From Bordetella petrii (lineage in GTDB: Bacteria; Pseudomonadota; Gammaproteobacteria; Burkholderiales; Burkholderiaceae_B), in NCBI RefSeq assembly GCF_000067205.1, contig NC_010170.1, forward strand, positions 5,022,001-5,086,000: 64,000 nucleotides of DNA, in the 5' to 3' direction. Of this stretch, positions 8,357 to 18,266 are shown one piece after another. Below the pieces are notes generated by a model that saw nothing but the letters and a program-made list of their open reading frames with translations, was not told the origin of the DNA and ran no database searches. A program made the translations under genes and the position numbers. The number at the start of each line of letters is the position of its first letter. Position 1 is the stretch's first letter.

Positions 8357-8381
8357 GCGGCCGCGCATCGCGCGCGGCCGC
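8357..8381. promoter_or_regulatory. Intercistronic 10-bp hairpin between ahcY and the holin-like gene
   Basis: GCGGCCGCGC at 8357-8366 pairs perfectly with GCGCGGCCGC at 8372-8381 over a 5-nt loop. No T-run follows on the minus strand. It may stabilise the ahcY message or lower downstream expression. Confidence 0.5.
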
Positions 8382-8399
8382 TCTTATTGTGCTACAGGA

Positions 8400-9818
<1,419 letters not shown>

Positions 9819-9918
9819 GGTGTGTGCTCCGGTAGAAAAAACAACGGCGATGCGCGTCGCGGACGGCCGTACGGAACACCCGGAATGAAATGGGGCCCGC
9901 CTTTATCGCCCGCTGCGA

Positions 9919-10042
9919 CAAAGGTGAGCGCCGTTGCTGGGCGCCGCCGCGGCGGCGCCTGGTGAGATTCCTGAGCCTGGCAACCCGCCGGCCGACCCGC
10001 ATGTGGGGGACAAGCCAGGGTCGTCGCAGCGCTCCTCAGGAC
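9919..10042 (-). ncRNA. SAH riboswitch aptamer in the ahcY leader
   Basis: Read on the minus strand, the leader shows the SAH-riboswitch order: GAGGAGCGCTGCGACGA near the 5' end (complement of 10021-10040), then GCCAGGCTCAGG (complement of about 9970-9981), then CAACGGCGCTCACC at the 3' end (complement of 9923-9936). GAGCGC and GCGCTC form P1. Immediately downstream GTCGCAGCG (complement of 9911-9919) is a perfect 9-nt match to CGCTGCGAC in the 5' strand (complement of 10023-10031), so two exclusive structures are possible. The ahcY start is about 100 bases further on. Of the 362-bp gap 9819-10180, the rest (10043-10180) holds no recognised element beyond a presumed promoter. Confidence 0.88.
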
Positions 10043-10180
10043 TGACACGAATTGTACCGGGTGGCGCGAAGCATGCAAGGCCAGTCAGGCGCGCGTCAGA
10101 GGTGGCGCCAGCCGAGTTCGGCAAATTCATCGCCAGCCAGACCAAGAAGCGGCATGACATCCTGAAGGGCGGCTGAGGAG

Positions 10181-10813
10181 TCAGGCCCCCGGGGGCGCGG
10201 GCTCCGGCCCGCCCTGCTGCGCCCACAGCTGCGCCAGCCCGACCGCGCTCTTGACTTCAAGCTTGGCGAACAGCCGGGCGCGGTGCACTTCCACGGTGCG
10301 CACGCTGATATTCAGGGCGTCGGCGATTTCGCGGTTGGTGCGGCCGGCCACGATGTGGCTGGCAATGTCGCGCTCGCGCGGCGTCAACACGTCGAGCGCG
10401 GCCGCGGCCAGGCCGGGCGCGGCGCTGGCCGCGTCCACGTGCGCCAGGCTTTCGAGCACCCGATCCACCAGCTGGTTGCCGGAATAGGGTTTTTCCAGGA
10501 AATAATAGGCGCCACCGCGCAAAGCCTCGACCGCCATGGGAATGTCGCCATGGCCGGTCAGGAAAATGACGGCGTGGTGCGATGCCAGGCCGCGCTCTTT
10601 CAGGGTTTCGAACAATTCCAGGCCGCTCATGCCGGCCATGCGCACGTCGAGCAGCAGGCAGGCGGGCTCGCGCGCCAGGCCGTCCGCATCCCATGCCTGC
10701 AGGAACTCGCCGGCCCCGGCATAGCTGTCCAGGCTGAGCCCGCGCGAGCGGAACAAGGCGCCCAGCGCATCGCGCACGACTTCGTCGTCATCGACCAGGT
10801 AGATTTTTCTCAT
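10181..10813 (-). CDS. FixJ/DctR-type response regulator
   Basis: A 210-residue two-component regulator. The receiver has the acidic cluster D8-D9-D10, the phospho-acceptor Asp56 (CLLLDVRM), Thr86 (FLTGHGD) and Lys108 (FLEKPY). A LuxR/GerE helix-turn-helix follows at about 142-195 (LTPRERDIASHIVAGRTNREIADALNIS, then VRTVEVHRARLFAKL). The start overlaps the sensor kinase stop (ATGA), so the two are co-translated. The neighbouring divergent TRAP transporter is the probable target, as in other DctBR-like systems. It lacks an AAA+ domain, so sigma-54 activation is not expected. Confidence 0.93.
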   Translation of the reverse strand: MRKIYLVDDDEVVRDALGALFRSRGLSLDSYAGAGEFLQAWDADGLAREPACLLLDVRMAGMSGLELFETLKERGLASHHAVIFLTGHGDIPMAVEALRGGAYYFLEKPYSGNQLVDRVLESLAHVDAASAAPGLAAAALDVLTPRERDIASHIVAGRTNREIADALNISVRTVEVHRARLFAKLEVKSAVGLAQLWAQQGGPEPAPPGA

Positions 10814-12852
10814 GGTTGCGCCTCTTGCTTGCAGGCCGGCAGATCGAAATAGAAGCGCGCGCCTACGTCCAGCGCCTCGTAGCGCAGGTGCGAGCGCATG
10901 CGCTCGAGCGCCGAGCGGCACACGGCCAGCCCCATGCCCATGCCCTGCGGCTTGGTGGTGAAAAACGGCGCCTCAAGCGCCTGGCGGGCGTCATCGATCA
11001 GGCCGTGGCCCCAGTCGCGCACGGCCACCCGCTGGCGGCCAGCGCATTCGTCCGGCAAGGCCTCCACGGAAATCAGCACGCGTCGCGCGGCCGGCGGCAG
11101 GTGCGCCATGGCCTCGAACGCATTGCGAGTCAGGTTCAACAAGACCTGCTCCAGCAATACGCGGTCGGCCAGCACCGGCGGCAGGCCGGCCGCGGCCTGC
11201 ACCTGCACCGCCTCGCCGCTGCGGGTAGTTTGCAGCCGCACCAGCGGCAGCAGTTCTTCCACGACCTCGGCCAGCGCCACGGGCGCCAGCGCCGGATCGG
11301 CCTTGCGCACGAAGTCGTGCACCCGGCCGATGATCTGGCCGGCCCGTTCGGACTGAATGCGCGCCTTGGACACCAATGCATGCACGTCGCCGTCTACGTC
11401 GCGGGCGGCGGCGGCGTCGCGGTCGGCGTAATCCAGCAGGTTGGAAGCCGCCGAACAATAACTGTTGATGGCGGCCAGCGGCTGGTTCAGTTCGTGGGCC
11501 AGGGCCGAGGCCATTTCGCCCATGGTCATCAGGCGCGCCATGTGGTTCATGCGCTCGTCTTGCAGGCGCTGAAATTCCTGCGCCCGCTTTTGCTCGGTGA
11601 TGTCCATGATGGAAGCCATCCAGCCCGTCTGGCGGCCGTTGCCGTCAAGCAGCGGCGCCTCGCTGACCAGCACCGTCAGGCGTGAGCCGTCGCGGCGCAG
11701 GTACACCGACTCGTACGCCTCCGACGACAGGGTGCGGGCCAGCAACTGCTCATGGCGGCGGCGCGACTGCTCGGCGTTTTCGGGCGCCCAGTAGGGCATG
11801 GGCGGCAGCCGGCCGATCAGCTCGTCGGCCTGGTAGCCCACCATTTCACAGAAGGCCGGGTTGGCGTAGATGATGCGCCCGTCCAGGTCGCGCGCGCGCA
11901 GGCCCGACATCAGGGAATTTTCCATCGCCTGGCGCAGCGCCTGCTGCTCGCGCAGGGCCGCTTCGGCGCGGGTGCGCCGCATCAGGTCGCGCCACAGGGC
12001 CCACACGCACCAGGCCAGCAACAACGACAGGCCCACCACCGCACCGGTCAGGATGTTGGGCACCACGCGCGGCACGCCGCGGGTGCTGTTGGCGTTCAGG
12101 AAAAACTGCTCCCCGGCAATGTCGGTTTCCATGCGGTGCGTATACACGCCGCGCCCCTTCACGCCGGGGTCGCGCACCGCCAGCACCACGCCATTGAGAT
12201 TGGTGAGGGTCACTTCGTTGTCATGCGCGAACCACCAGGGCAGCGTGTCGCTGAGCAGCTGCGGCAGTGACAACAGCGCCACCAGGGCGTTGCCGGGTTC
12301 ATCGCTTTGCGCCGGCACCGCCAGCAGCAACGTGCCCGGCTCGGGCGCGCCGGGCCACAGCATGGCCGAGGGCCGGCCAAGCCGCAGGCTGCGGTCGAGC
12401 ACTTCCTGCCACAGCGCCGCCTGGCCGGCCGCCCCGGCCGGCGCGCGCGGAAAGCAGCGGCGCAGCTGGCGCGCCGTATCAACCCGGCACAGCAGCCGCA
12501 CTTCCGGGCTGCGCTGCAGCAGCTCGGCGGCGCGCCGCTCGAACACGTAGGCATCGCCGGGCGTGTCGATGTCGAGGTCGCGCGACAGCACCTGGATCGA
12601 CTCGATCATGCGATGGGCCTCGAAGCTCAACGCCTGTTCGGCCCAGAGCGTGTCCGAGATCATCTGCTCTTCGCGCCGCTCGTGTTCCAGCGCGCGCGAC
12701 AGCACCAGCGCCACCACCGCGCCGGCCACGATCAGCAGGATCGCCGCCAGCGGCAGGCCGACGCGCCAGTGCTGGCGCGCCTGGCGGCGCCAGCGCGAAA
12801 AATGTGGGAAGTACGTATTGTCAGCGTCAGACGGGTCCAACATACTCGCCAT
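10810..12852 (-). CDS. Sensor histidine kinase with PAS domain (DctB/FixL-like)
   Basis: Membrane sensor of about 680 residues. It has a first membrane segment (VGLPLAAILLIVAGAVVALVL), a periplasmic region of about 230 residues, a second membrane segment (NILTGAVVGLSLLLAWCVWAL), a PAS domain (NSLMSGLRARDLDGRIIYANPAF onwards) with PAC, then HisKA with phospho-acceptor His453 (ALAHELNQPLAAI) and HATPase_c (N-box LLNLTRNAFEAM; GMGMGLAVCRSALE). The start is unsure: ATG at 12852 or 12843, neither with a good ribosome site. It is divergent from the dctP-like gene by about 55-65 bases and probably senses the dicarboxylate or similar acid that the TRAP system imports. Confidence 0.9.
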   Translation of the reverse strand: MASMLDPSDADNTYFPHFSRWRRQARQHWRVGLPLAAILLIVAGAVVALVLSRALEHERREEQMISDTLWAEQALSFEAHRMIESIQVLSRDLDIDTPGDAYVFERRAAELLQRSPEVRLLCRVDTARQLRRCFPRAPAGAAGQAALWQEVLDRSLRLGRPSAMLWPGAPEPGTLLLAVPAQSDEPGNALVALLSLPQLLSDTLPWWFAHDNEVTLTNLNGVVLAVRDPGVKGRGVYTHRMETDIAGEQFFLNANSTRGVPRVVPNILTGAVVGLSLLLAWCVWALWRDLMRRTRAEAALREQQALRQAMENSLMSGLRARDLDGRIIYANPAFCEMVGYQADELIGRLPPMPYWAPENAEQSRRRHEQLLARTLSSEAYESVYLRRDGSRLTVLVSEAPLLDGNGRQTGWMASIMDITEQKRAQEFQRLQDERMNHMARLMTMGEMASALAHELNQPLAAINSYCSAASNLLDYADRDAAAARDVDGDVHALVSKARIQSERAGQIIGRVHDFVRKADPALAPVALAEVVEELLPLVRLQTTRSGEAVQVQAAAGLPPVLADRVLLEQVLLNLTRNAFEAMAHLPPAARRVLISVEALPDECAGRQRVAVRDWGHGLIDDARQALEAPFFTTKPQGMGMGLAVCRSALERMRSHLRYEALDVGARFYFDLPACKQEAQP

Positions 12853-12906
12853 CCAATAAAGGCCTCGAGGCCTGAACAAGCCAAGACTTTACACAAGGAG
12901 ACCCCC

Positions 12907-13911
12907 ATGCGGATGCGATTTCTCATCGCCGGCCTGTGCCTGACCACTGCCGGCATCACGGGCACGGCGCTGGCCGCCGAAGAGCCCATCATCATCAAGT
13001 TCAGCCACGTGGTGGCCACCGACACCCCCAAGGGCAAGGCGGCGGAAGAGTTCAAGAAACTGGCTGAAGAACGCACCCATGGCCGCGTCAAGGTCGAGGT
13101 TTACCCCAACAGCCAGCTGTACAAAGACAAAGAAGAGCTCGAAGCCCTGCAGCTGGGCTCAGTGCAGATGCTGGCGCCGTCGCTGGCCAAGTTCGGCCCG
13201 CTGGGCGTACGCGAATTCGAAGTCTTCGACCTGCCCTACCTGTTCGACAGCTACGACGACCTGCACAAGGTCACCGCGGGCCCGGTGGGCAAGCAACTGA
13301 TGGCCAAGCTCGATTCCAAGGGCATCATCGGCCTGGCGTTCTGGGACAACGGCTTCAAGGTCATGACCGACAACAAGCCGCTGCGCGAGCCGGCCGACTT
13401 CCGCGGCCAGAAAATGCGCATCCAGTCGTCCAAGGTGCTGGATGCCCAGTTCCGCGCGCTGGGCGCCATTCCTCAAGTAATGGCGTTCTCCGAGGTCTAC
13501 CAGGCCCTGCAAACCGGCGTGGTCGACGGCACCGAGAACACGCCGTCCAACGTCTACACGCAGCGCATGAACGAAGTGCAGAAGTACCTGACGCTGTCGA
13601 ACCACGGCTACATCGGCTACGCGGTGATCGTGAACAAGAAGTTCTGGGAAGGCCTGCCCGCCGACATCCGCACCACGCTCGAAGGCGCCATGCGCGATGC
13701 CACCACCTACGGCAACGAAATCGCCAAGAAAGAAAACGACGACGCCCTTGAAAAAATCAAGGCGGCCGGCAAGACCGAGTTCATCACCCTGACGCCCGAA
13801 CAAAAGGCCGACTGGAAAAAAGCCCTGTCGAAGGTTCACAAGCAACAGGAAAGCCGCATCGGCAAAGACCTGATCCAGGCCATCTACCAAGCCACCGGCA
13901 ACACGATGTAA
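12907..13911 (+). CDS. dctP: TRAP transporter periplasmic binding protein, DctP family
   Basis: A 334-residue protein with a Sec signal peptide (MRMRFLIAGLCLTTAGITGTALA, cut near residue 23). The mature part begins EEPIIIKFSHVVATDTPKG, typical of DctP. The ligand-clamp region has MRIQSSKVLDAQFRALGA with Arg171, expected to bind the carboxylate, then VYQALQTGVVDGTENTPSN. A strong ribosome site (AAGGAG) precedes ATG 12907. It delivers a C4-dicarboxylate or similar acid to DctQM. It is divergent from the two-component genes. Confidence 0.95.
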   Translation: MRMRFLIAGLCLTTAGITGTALAAEEPIIIKFSHVVATDTPKGKAAEEFKKLAEERTHGRVKVEVYPNSQLYKDKEELEALQLGSVQMLAPSLAKFGPLGVREFEVFDLPYLFDSYDDLHKVTAGPVGKQLMAKLDSKGIIGLAFWDNGFKVMTDNKPLREPADFRGQKMRIQSSKVLDAQFRALGAIPQVMAFSEVYQALQTGVVDGTENTPSNVYTQRMNEVQKYLTLSNHGYIGYAVIVNKKFWEGLPADIRTTLEGAMRDATTYGNEIAKKENDDALEKIKAAGKTEFITLTPEQKADWKKALSKVHKQQESRIGKDLIQAIYQATGNTM

Positions 13912-13918
13912 TCCGCAT

Positions 13919-13962
13919 GCCGCGGCCGGTTCAGGCCGCGGCGGCCCGGCCGCTTCGCGGCC
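13919..13962. promoter_or_regulatory. Two GC-rich hairpins between dctP and dctQ
   Basis: GCCGCGGCC at 13919-13927 pairs with GGCCGCGGC at 13934-13942. A second stem is GGCCGC at 13948-13953 with GCGGCC at 13957-13962. Such structures often keep the binding-protein message more abundant than that of the membrane subunits. The role here is inferred. Confidence 0.55.
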
Positions 13963-14013
13963 CCTATATTCCTCTCGCGCCGCGCGCCGTTCCGGCTTTG
14001 CCCGGCCGCCGCC

Positions 14014-14601
14014 ATGCGCCCCCTTGCCATGATGAAACTGCTCGATCACCTGGAAGAATGGCTGATCAGCTTCCTGATGGGAGCTGCCACGCTGATCGTC
14101 TTCCTGGCGGTGCTGCACCGCTACGCCTCCGGCGTCAACCTGCCGGCCCTGCAAGACTGGCTGCTGTCCATGGATGTCAGCTGGGCCCAGGAACTGTGCA
14201 TCTATATGTTCGTGTGGATGGCCAAGTTCGGCGCCGCTTACGGCGTGCGCACCGGCATCCACGTCGGCGTCGATGTCATGATCAACCGCTTGCGGCCGGA
14301 AACGCGCAAGGTGTACATCGTGGTGGGCCTGCTGGCGGGCGCATTGTTCACCGGCGTGGTCGGCACGCTGGGCGCCCAGTTCGTGTGGGCCCTGTCGCAA
14401 ACCACCCAGGTCTCGCCCGACCTGGAGCTGCCGCGCTGGATTGTGTTCCTGTGCGTGCCGCTGGGCTCGTACCTGATGTGCTTCCGCTTCCTGCAGGTGT
14501 GCGCGCATTTCCTGAAGCACGGCGATCTGCCCAAGCATGATCATTCGCAGGTTGAAGGCCTGGACGAACCCGATACCCACGCACCCGGAGCCCAAGCATG
14601 A
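14014..14601 (+). CDS. dctQ: TRAP transporter small permease, DctQ family
   Basis: Four-helix membrane subunit of about 195 residues (LISFLMGAATLIVFLAVLHRY; IYMFVWMAKFGAAYGVRTGIH; VYIVVGLLAGALFTGVVGTLG; WIVFLCVPLGSYLMCFRFLQ). The motif AYGVRTGIHVGVDV is typical of DctQ. An alternative start is the Met at 14029. The stop overlaps the dctM start by ATGA, so the two membrane subunits are translationally coupled. Confidence 0.92.
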   Translation: MRPLAMMKLLDHLEEWLISFLMGAATLIVFLAVLHRYASGVNLPALQDWLLSMDVSWAQELCIYMFVWMAKFGAAYGVRTGIHVGVDVMINRLRPETRKVYIVVGLLAGALFTGVVGTLGAQFVWALSQTTQVSPDLELPRWIVFLCVPLGSYLMCFRFLQVCAHFLKHGDLPKHDHSQVEGLDEPDTHAPGAQA

Positions 14602-16220
14602 GCGCCACCTCGCCCCTGTTGGTGCCCGCCCAGGGCAACCCGCGCACCACGCGCCTTATCTTCATCATCCTGGCCCTGGTGCTGGGCGGGTTACTGTTCG
14701 CATTCGGCAAGACCGCCTTCATTTTCTGCCTGCTGATCGTGCTGCTGCTCACCGGCATGCCCGTGTCGATCGCGCTGGGCCTGACGGTGCTGACGTACCT
14801 GTTCACCATGACCGACGTGCCCACGCAGTCGGTCGCCATGAAGCTGTTCACGGGCATCGAGAATTTCGAGATCATGGCGATCCCGTTCTTCATCCTGGCG
14901 GGCGGCTTCCTTACCCACGGCGGCGTGGCGCGCCGCATGATCAACTTCGCCACCAGCATTGTCGGCCACCTGCACGGCGGCCTGGGGCTGGCCGGGGTGC
15001 TGGCCTGCGCGCTGTTCGCCGCGATTTCGGGCTCCAGCCCCGCCACGGTAATGGCCATCGGCTCGATCATCCTGCCCGCCATGGTGCGCCAGGGCTTCCC
15101 CAACCGCTTCGGCGCCGGCATCATCACCACCTCGGGCTCGCTCGGCATCCTGATTCCGCCGTCGATCGTTATGGTGCTGTATTCGGTATCCACCAACACC
15201 TCGGTGGGCGACCTGTTCATCGCGGGCGTCGTGCCCGGCATCTTGCTGGCGCTGCTGCTGGGCTTTGTCACCTGGTTCATTGCCCGGCGCAACAACTATC
15301 CGCGCTTTCGCGAGTTCGAGCAGCATGGCACGGCGGCGGCCAGCGCCCACGCGCTGTGGGGCCTGCTGCTGTGCGTGCTGTTCACCACGGTGCCCGCCGC
15401 GGTGCTGATCGGGCTGCTGTACGCCGTGTTGTCGTACGCCGCGCCCGACGTCGCCGACGGCATCGGCCTGTTCGGCGTGATCATCTCGCTGGTATGGCTG
15501 TATGTGGCCTATCGGCTGGGCCGCGGCTTCAAGCACCCGGTGCTGCTGCGTTTCGAGGCACAGCGCGTCTGGAGCACCTACTGGGAAAGCGTGTGGGGCC
15601 TGCTGCTGATCGTGGTGGTCATGGGCGGAATTTATGCGGGCGTGTTCACCCCCACCGAAGCCGCCGCCATGAGCGCCGTGTACGCGTTCTTCGTGTCGGT
15701 GTTCGTGTACCGCGACATGCCCCTGAAGAAGATTCCCAAGGTGCTGCTGGACTCGGCCAGCATGAGCGCGATGCTGCTGTACATCATCACCAACGCGGTA
15801 CTGTTCTCGTTCCTGATGACGTCCGAGAACATTCCGCAGCTGATGGCCAACTGGATCCTGGCGCAAGGGCTGGGGCCGATCGCCTTCCTGCTGGTGGTCA
15901 ACGTGCTGCTGCTGCTGGCCGGCAACGTGATGGAGCCGTCTTCCATCGTGCTGATCATGGCGCCGATTCTCTTTCCGGTGGCTCAGAAGCTGGGCATCGA
16001 CCCGATCCACTTCGGCATTCTCATCGTGATCAACATGGAAGTGGGCATGTGCCACCCGCCGGTGGGCCTGAACCTCTATGTGGCCAGCGGCATCACGCGT
16101 ATGGGCATCACCGAGCTGACCGTGGCCGTGGCCCCCTGGCTGCTGTCGATGATCGGCTTCATGCTGCTGATCACCTACGTGCCCGAAATCACGCTGTGGT
16201 TGCCGAACCTGCTGCGATAG
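14598..16220 (+). CDS. dctM: TRAP transporter large permease, DctM family
   Basis: A 540-residue sodium-coupled permease. Conserved stretches include GMPVSIALGLTVL, IPFFILAGGFLTHGGVARRMINFA, AISGSSPATVMAIGSIILPAM, LGILIPPSIVMVLYSV and GMCHPPVGLNLYV. It is about 110 residues longer than the usual DctM of about 430; the extra length is a central hydrophobic and loop region around residues 245-330 (RRNNYPRFREFEQHG to RLGRGFKHPVLLRFEAQRVW). The 3' end overlaps the convergent glycosyltransferase gene by 32 bases. Confidence 0.94.
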   Translation: MSATSPLLVPAQGNPRTTRLIFIILALVLGGLLFAFGKTAFIFCLLIVLLLTGMPVSIALGLTVLTYLFTMTDVPTQSVAMKLFTGIENFEIMAIPFFILAGGFLTHGGVARRMINFATSIVGHLHGGLGLAGVLACALFAAISGSSPATVMAIGSIILPAMVRQGFPNRFGAGIITTSGSLGILIPPSIVMVLYSVSTNTSVGDLFIAGVVPGILLALLLGFVTWFIARRNNYPRFREFEQHGTAAASAHALWGLLLCVLFTTVPAAVLIGLLYAVLSYAAPDVADGIGLFGVIISLVWLYVAYRLGRGFKHPVLLRFEAQRVWSTYWESVWGLLLIVVVMGGIYAGVFTPTEAAAMSAVYAFFVSVFVYRDMPLKKIPKVLLDSASMSAMLLYIITNAVLFSFLMTSENIPQLMANWILAQGLGPIAFLLVVNVLLLLAGNVMEPSSIVLIMAPILFPVAQKLGIDPIHFGILIVINMEVGMCHPPVGLNLYVASGITRMGITELTVAVAPWLLSMIGFMLLITYVPEITLWLPNLLR

Positions 16221-17241
16221 GCCAGTCGGCCGCCCTGGCCGGTGTCAGCGGCACCAGGGCGGCCAGCAGGTCCTGCGCAATTTTTTCCCAGGTGCGCTTG
16301 AGCGCGCCTTCGCGCACGCCGGCGCGGTCCAGCTGCAGCGCCTGGCGGCAGGCCAAGCCCAGGTCGTCGTTGACGAAGCCGGTGGCGCCTGCCTCGATCA
16401 CAGCCAGCGGTGCCTCGGTATGGAACGCCGCCACCGGCGTGCCGCAAGCCATGGCTTCCAGCATCACCAGCCCGAACGTATCGGTCAGGCTGGGAAACAC
16501 GAACACATCGGCGGCCGAATAATAGGCCGGCAGCTCGTCGTCGGCCTGCATCCCGGCAAAGTGCGCGCGGGGATAAGCCGCGCGCAGGCGCCCCTCGTCC
16601 GGCCCCGCGCCCACCACCACCTTGCTGCCGTGCAAGTCCAGCGACAGGAAGGCGTCCAGGTTTTTCTCGCGGGCCACGCGCCCCACGCAGAGGAAGATGG
16701 GCCGCGGCAGGTGGGCAAGCGCGTCGCGCGGACCCGGGCGGAAGTGCGCGGCGTCGACCCCGCGCGACCATACCCGCAGGTTCGCCAGCCCGCGCGCCGC
16801 CACGATGTCGCGCACAGTGGGCGTGGGCACCAGCACGCGGGCCGAGGGCCGATGAAACCAGCGCATGTATCGCCACGGCAGCGACGCCGGTATGCCCATG
16901 CGGGCCTGCAGGTAATCGGGAAACAGCGTGTGGAACGAGGTCGTGAAGCGCCAGCCCCGGCGTAAAGCCATGCGGCGGGCCGCCAGGCCCAGCGGCCCTT
17001 CGGTGGCGATATGCAGGGCGTCGGGCACCGTGTCGCGCAACACCTTGCGCAATTGCCGGCCGGGCGTCAGGCACAGCCGCAAATCCGGCTCGGACGGCGC
17101 CGGCACGGTGCGCGCGCCATTCGGGCTGACCACGATCAGCTCATGGCCCCATAGCGTCAGCAGGCGCTGCATCGTGGTCCAGGTGCGAACCACCCCATTG
17201 ACCTGCGGCGGCCAGGCGTCGGTGACAAGCACGATGCGCAT
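16189..17241 (-). CDS. Glycosyltransferase family 4 (GT-B)
   Basis: A 350-residue cytoplasmic glycosyltransferase. The N-terminus MRIVLVTDAWPPQVNGVVRT is typical of the GT4 subfamily that includes plant/bacterial SqdX-like and GDP-mannose-dependent mannosyltransferases. The donor-binding E-x7-E region is FGLVMLEAMACGTPVAAFHTE, after LPAYYSAADVFVFPS. No membrane segment. Acceptor and donor are unknown. The gene is convergent with dctM and overlaps its last 32 bases; upstream lies the repeat-rich region 17242-18266. Probably involved in glycolipid or polysaccharide assembly. Confidence 0.88.
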   Translation of the reverse strand: MRIVLVTDAWPPQVNGVVRTWTTMQRLLTLWGHELIVVSPNGARTVPAPSEPDLRLCLTPGRQLRKVLRDTVPDALHIATEGPLGLAARRMALRRGWRFTTSFHTLFPDYLQARMGIPASLPWRYMRWFHRPSARVLVPTPTVRDIVAARGLANLRVWSRGVDAAHFRPGPRDALAHLPRPIFLCVGRVAREKNLDAFLSLDLHGSKVVVGAGPDEGRLRAAYPRAHFAGMQADDELPAYYSAADVFVFPSLTDTFGLVMLEAMACGTPVAAFHTEAPLAVIEAGATGFVNDDLGLACRQALQLDRAGVREGALKRTWEKIAQDLLAALVPLTPARAADWPIAAGSATTA

Positions 17242-17360
17242 GCGGGTTCTCCGGAACGGAAAGCGTGGACAACAGCCGGATTTAGCCTGGGCAATATGAC
17301 CGGACCGAGACAGAAATGTGTCAAAGGCGAGACAGAGGCGTGCCGGGTTATAGCCAGGGT

Positions 17361-17410
17361 ATTGCGAGGGAATTGCCGGGATATTGCGAGGGAATTGCCA
17401 GGATGTTGCC
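17361..17410. repeat. 22-bp tandem repeat, about 2.3 copies
   Basis: Units begin at 17361 and 17383 with the consensus start ATTGCGAGGGAATTGCC, and a partial third follows (GTTGCC). They run directly into the first palindrome of the 309-bp array. Confidence 0.75.
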
Positions 17411-17609
17411 AGGTGTCAGGCTCCCGCAGGGTGCCTGACACCGTACAGCTGAGACATCGGCGGCACACATCGGTGTCAGGCACCCCTGCGGGGAGCCTGA
17501 CACCTGAAAATTGCGACGATCCCAGGCGTCTACATCAAAGCACTCGATGGGATGGAAACGCCCGATTCAACCCTTGATGGAATGAAAGCGCCCGCTTCAA
17601 CCCTTACGC

Positions 17610-17720
17610 CGCGGATACCCTTGCGTCGCGGATACCCTTGCGCCGCAGAAACCCCTGCGACCGGATGCGCTGCCAGACGACCTGTTTTTCTTCGTCGGTC
17701 ATGAACACCAAGTGCCGCCA
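17610..17720 (-). pseudogene. Duplicated 3' fragment of the DUF1289 gene, copy 1
   Basis: Minus-strand translation gives HLVFMTDEEKQVVWQRIRSQG, matching the tail of the intact gene (VFMTDEEKQVVWQRIRSQG), followed by FLRRKG in place of YPRRKG. It has no start and lacks the cysteine motif, so it cannot be a functional gene alone. A product of array duplication. Confidence 0.75.
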
Positions 17721-17919
17721 GGTGTCAGGCTCCCGCAGGGTGCCTGACACCGCACGGCTGAGACATCGGCGGCACACATCGGTGTCAGGCACCCCTGCGG
17801 GGAGCCTGACACCTGAAAATCGCGCCGATCCCAGGCGTCTACGTCAAAGCACTCGATGGGATGGAAACGCCCGCTTCAACCCTTGATGGAATGAAAGCAC
17901 CCGCTTCAACCCTTACGCC

Positions 17920-18080
17920 GTGGATACCCTTGCGCCGTGGATACCCTTGCGCCGCGGATACCCTTGCGCCGCGGATACCCCTGCGTCGCGGATACCCTTG
18001 CGCCGCAGAAACCCCTGCGCCCGGATGCGCTGCCAGACGATCTGTTTTTCTTCGTCGGTCATGAACACCAAGTGCCGCCA
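17920..18080 (-). pseudogene. Duplicated 3' fragment of the DUF1289 gene, copy 2
   Basis: As copy 1, with the expanded 17-bp minisatellite behind it; encodes HLVFMTDEEKQIVWQRIRAQG. No start and no cysteine cluster. The two substitutions relative to copy 1 show that the copies have begun to diverge. Confidence 0.75.
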
Positions 18081-18266
18081 GGTGTCAGGCTCCCGCCAGG
18101 GTGCCTGACACCGTACGGCTGAGACATCGGCGGCACACATCGGTGTCAGGCACCCCTGTGGGGAGCCTGACACCTGAAAATTGCGACGATCCCAGGCGTC
18201 TACATCAAAGCACTCGATGGGATGGAAACGCCCGATTCAACCCTTGATGGAATGAAAACACCCGCT

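Noticed and set aside
9934..10176. 80-residue plus-strand ORF over the riboswitch
   Set aside because: It lies antisense to the SAH aptamer and has no recognisable domain or ribosome site.
12844..12906. Sigma-54 promoter for the TRAP operon
   Set aside because: No -24/-12 elements are visible and the response regulator lacks an AAA+ domain.
17604..18173. Small proteins predicted inside the 309-bp array
   Set aside because: They are translations of the palindrome, the minisatellite and the duplicated DUF1289 tail; no independent start signal is seen.
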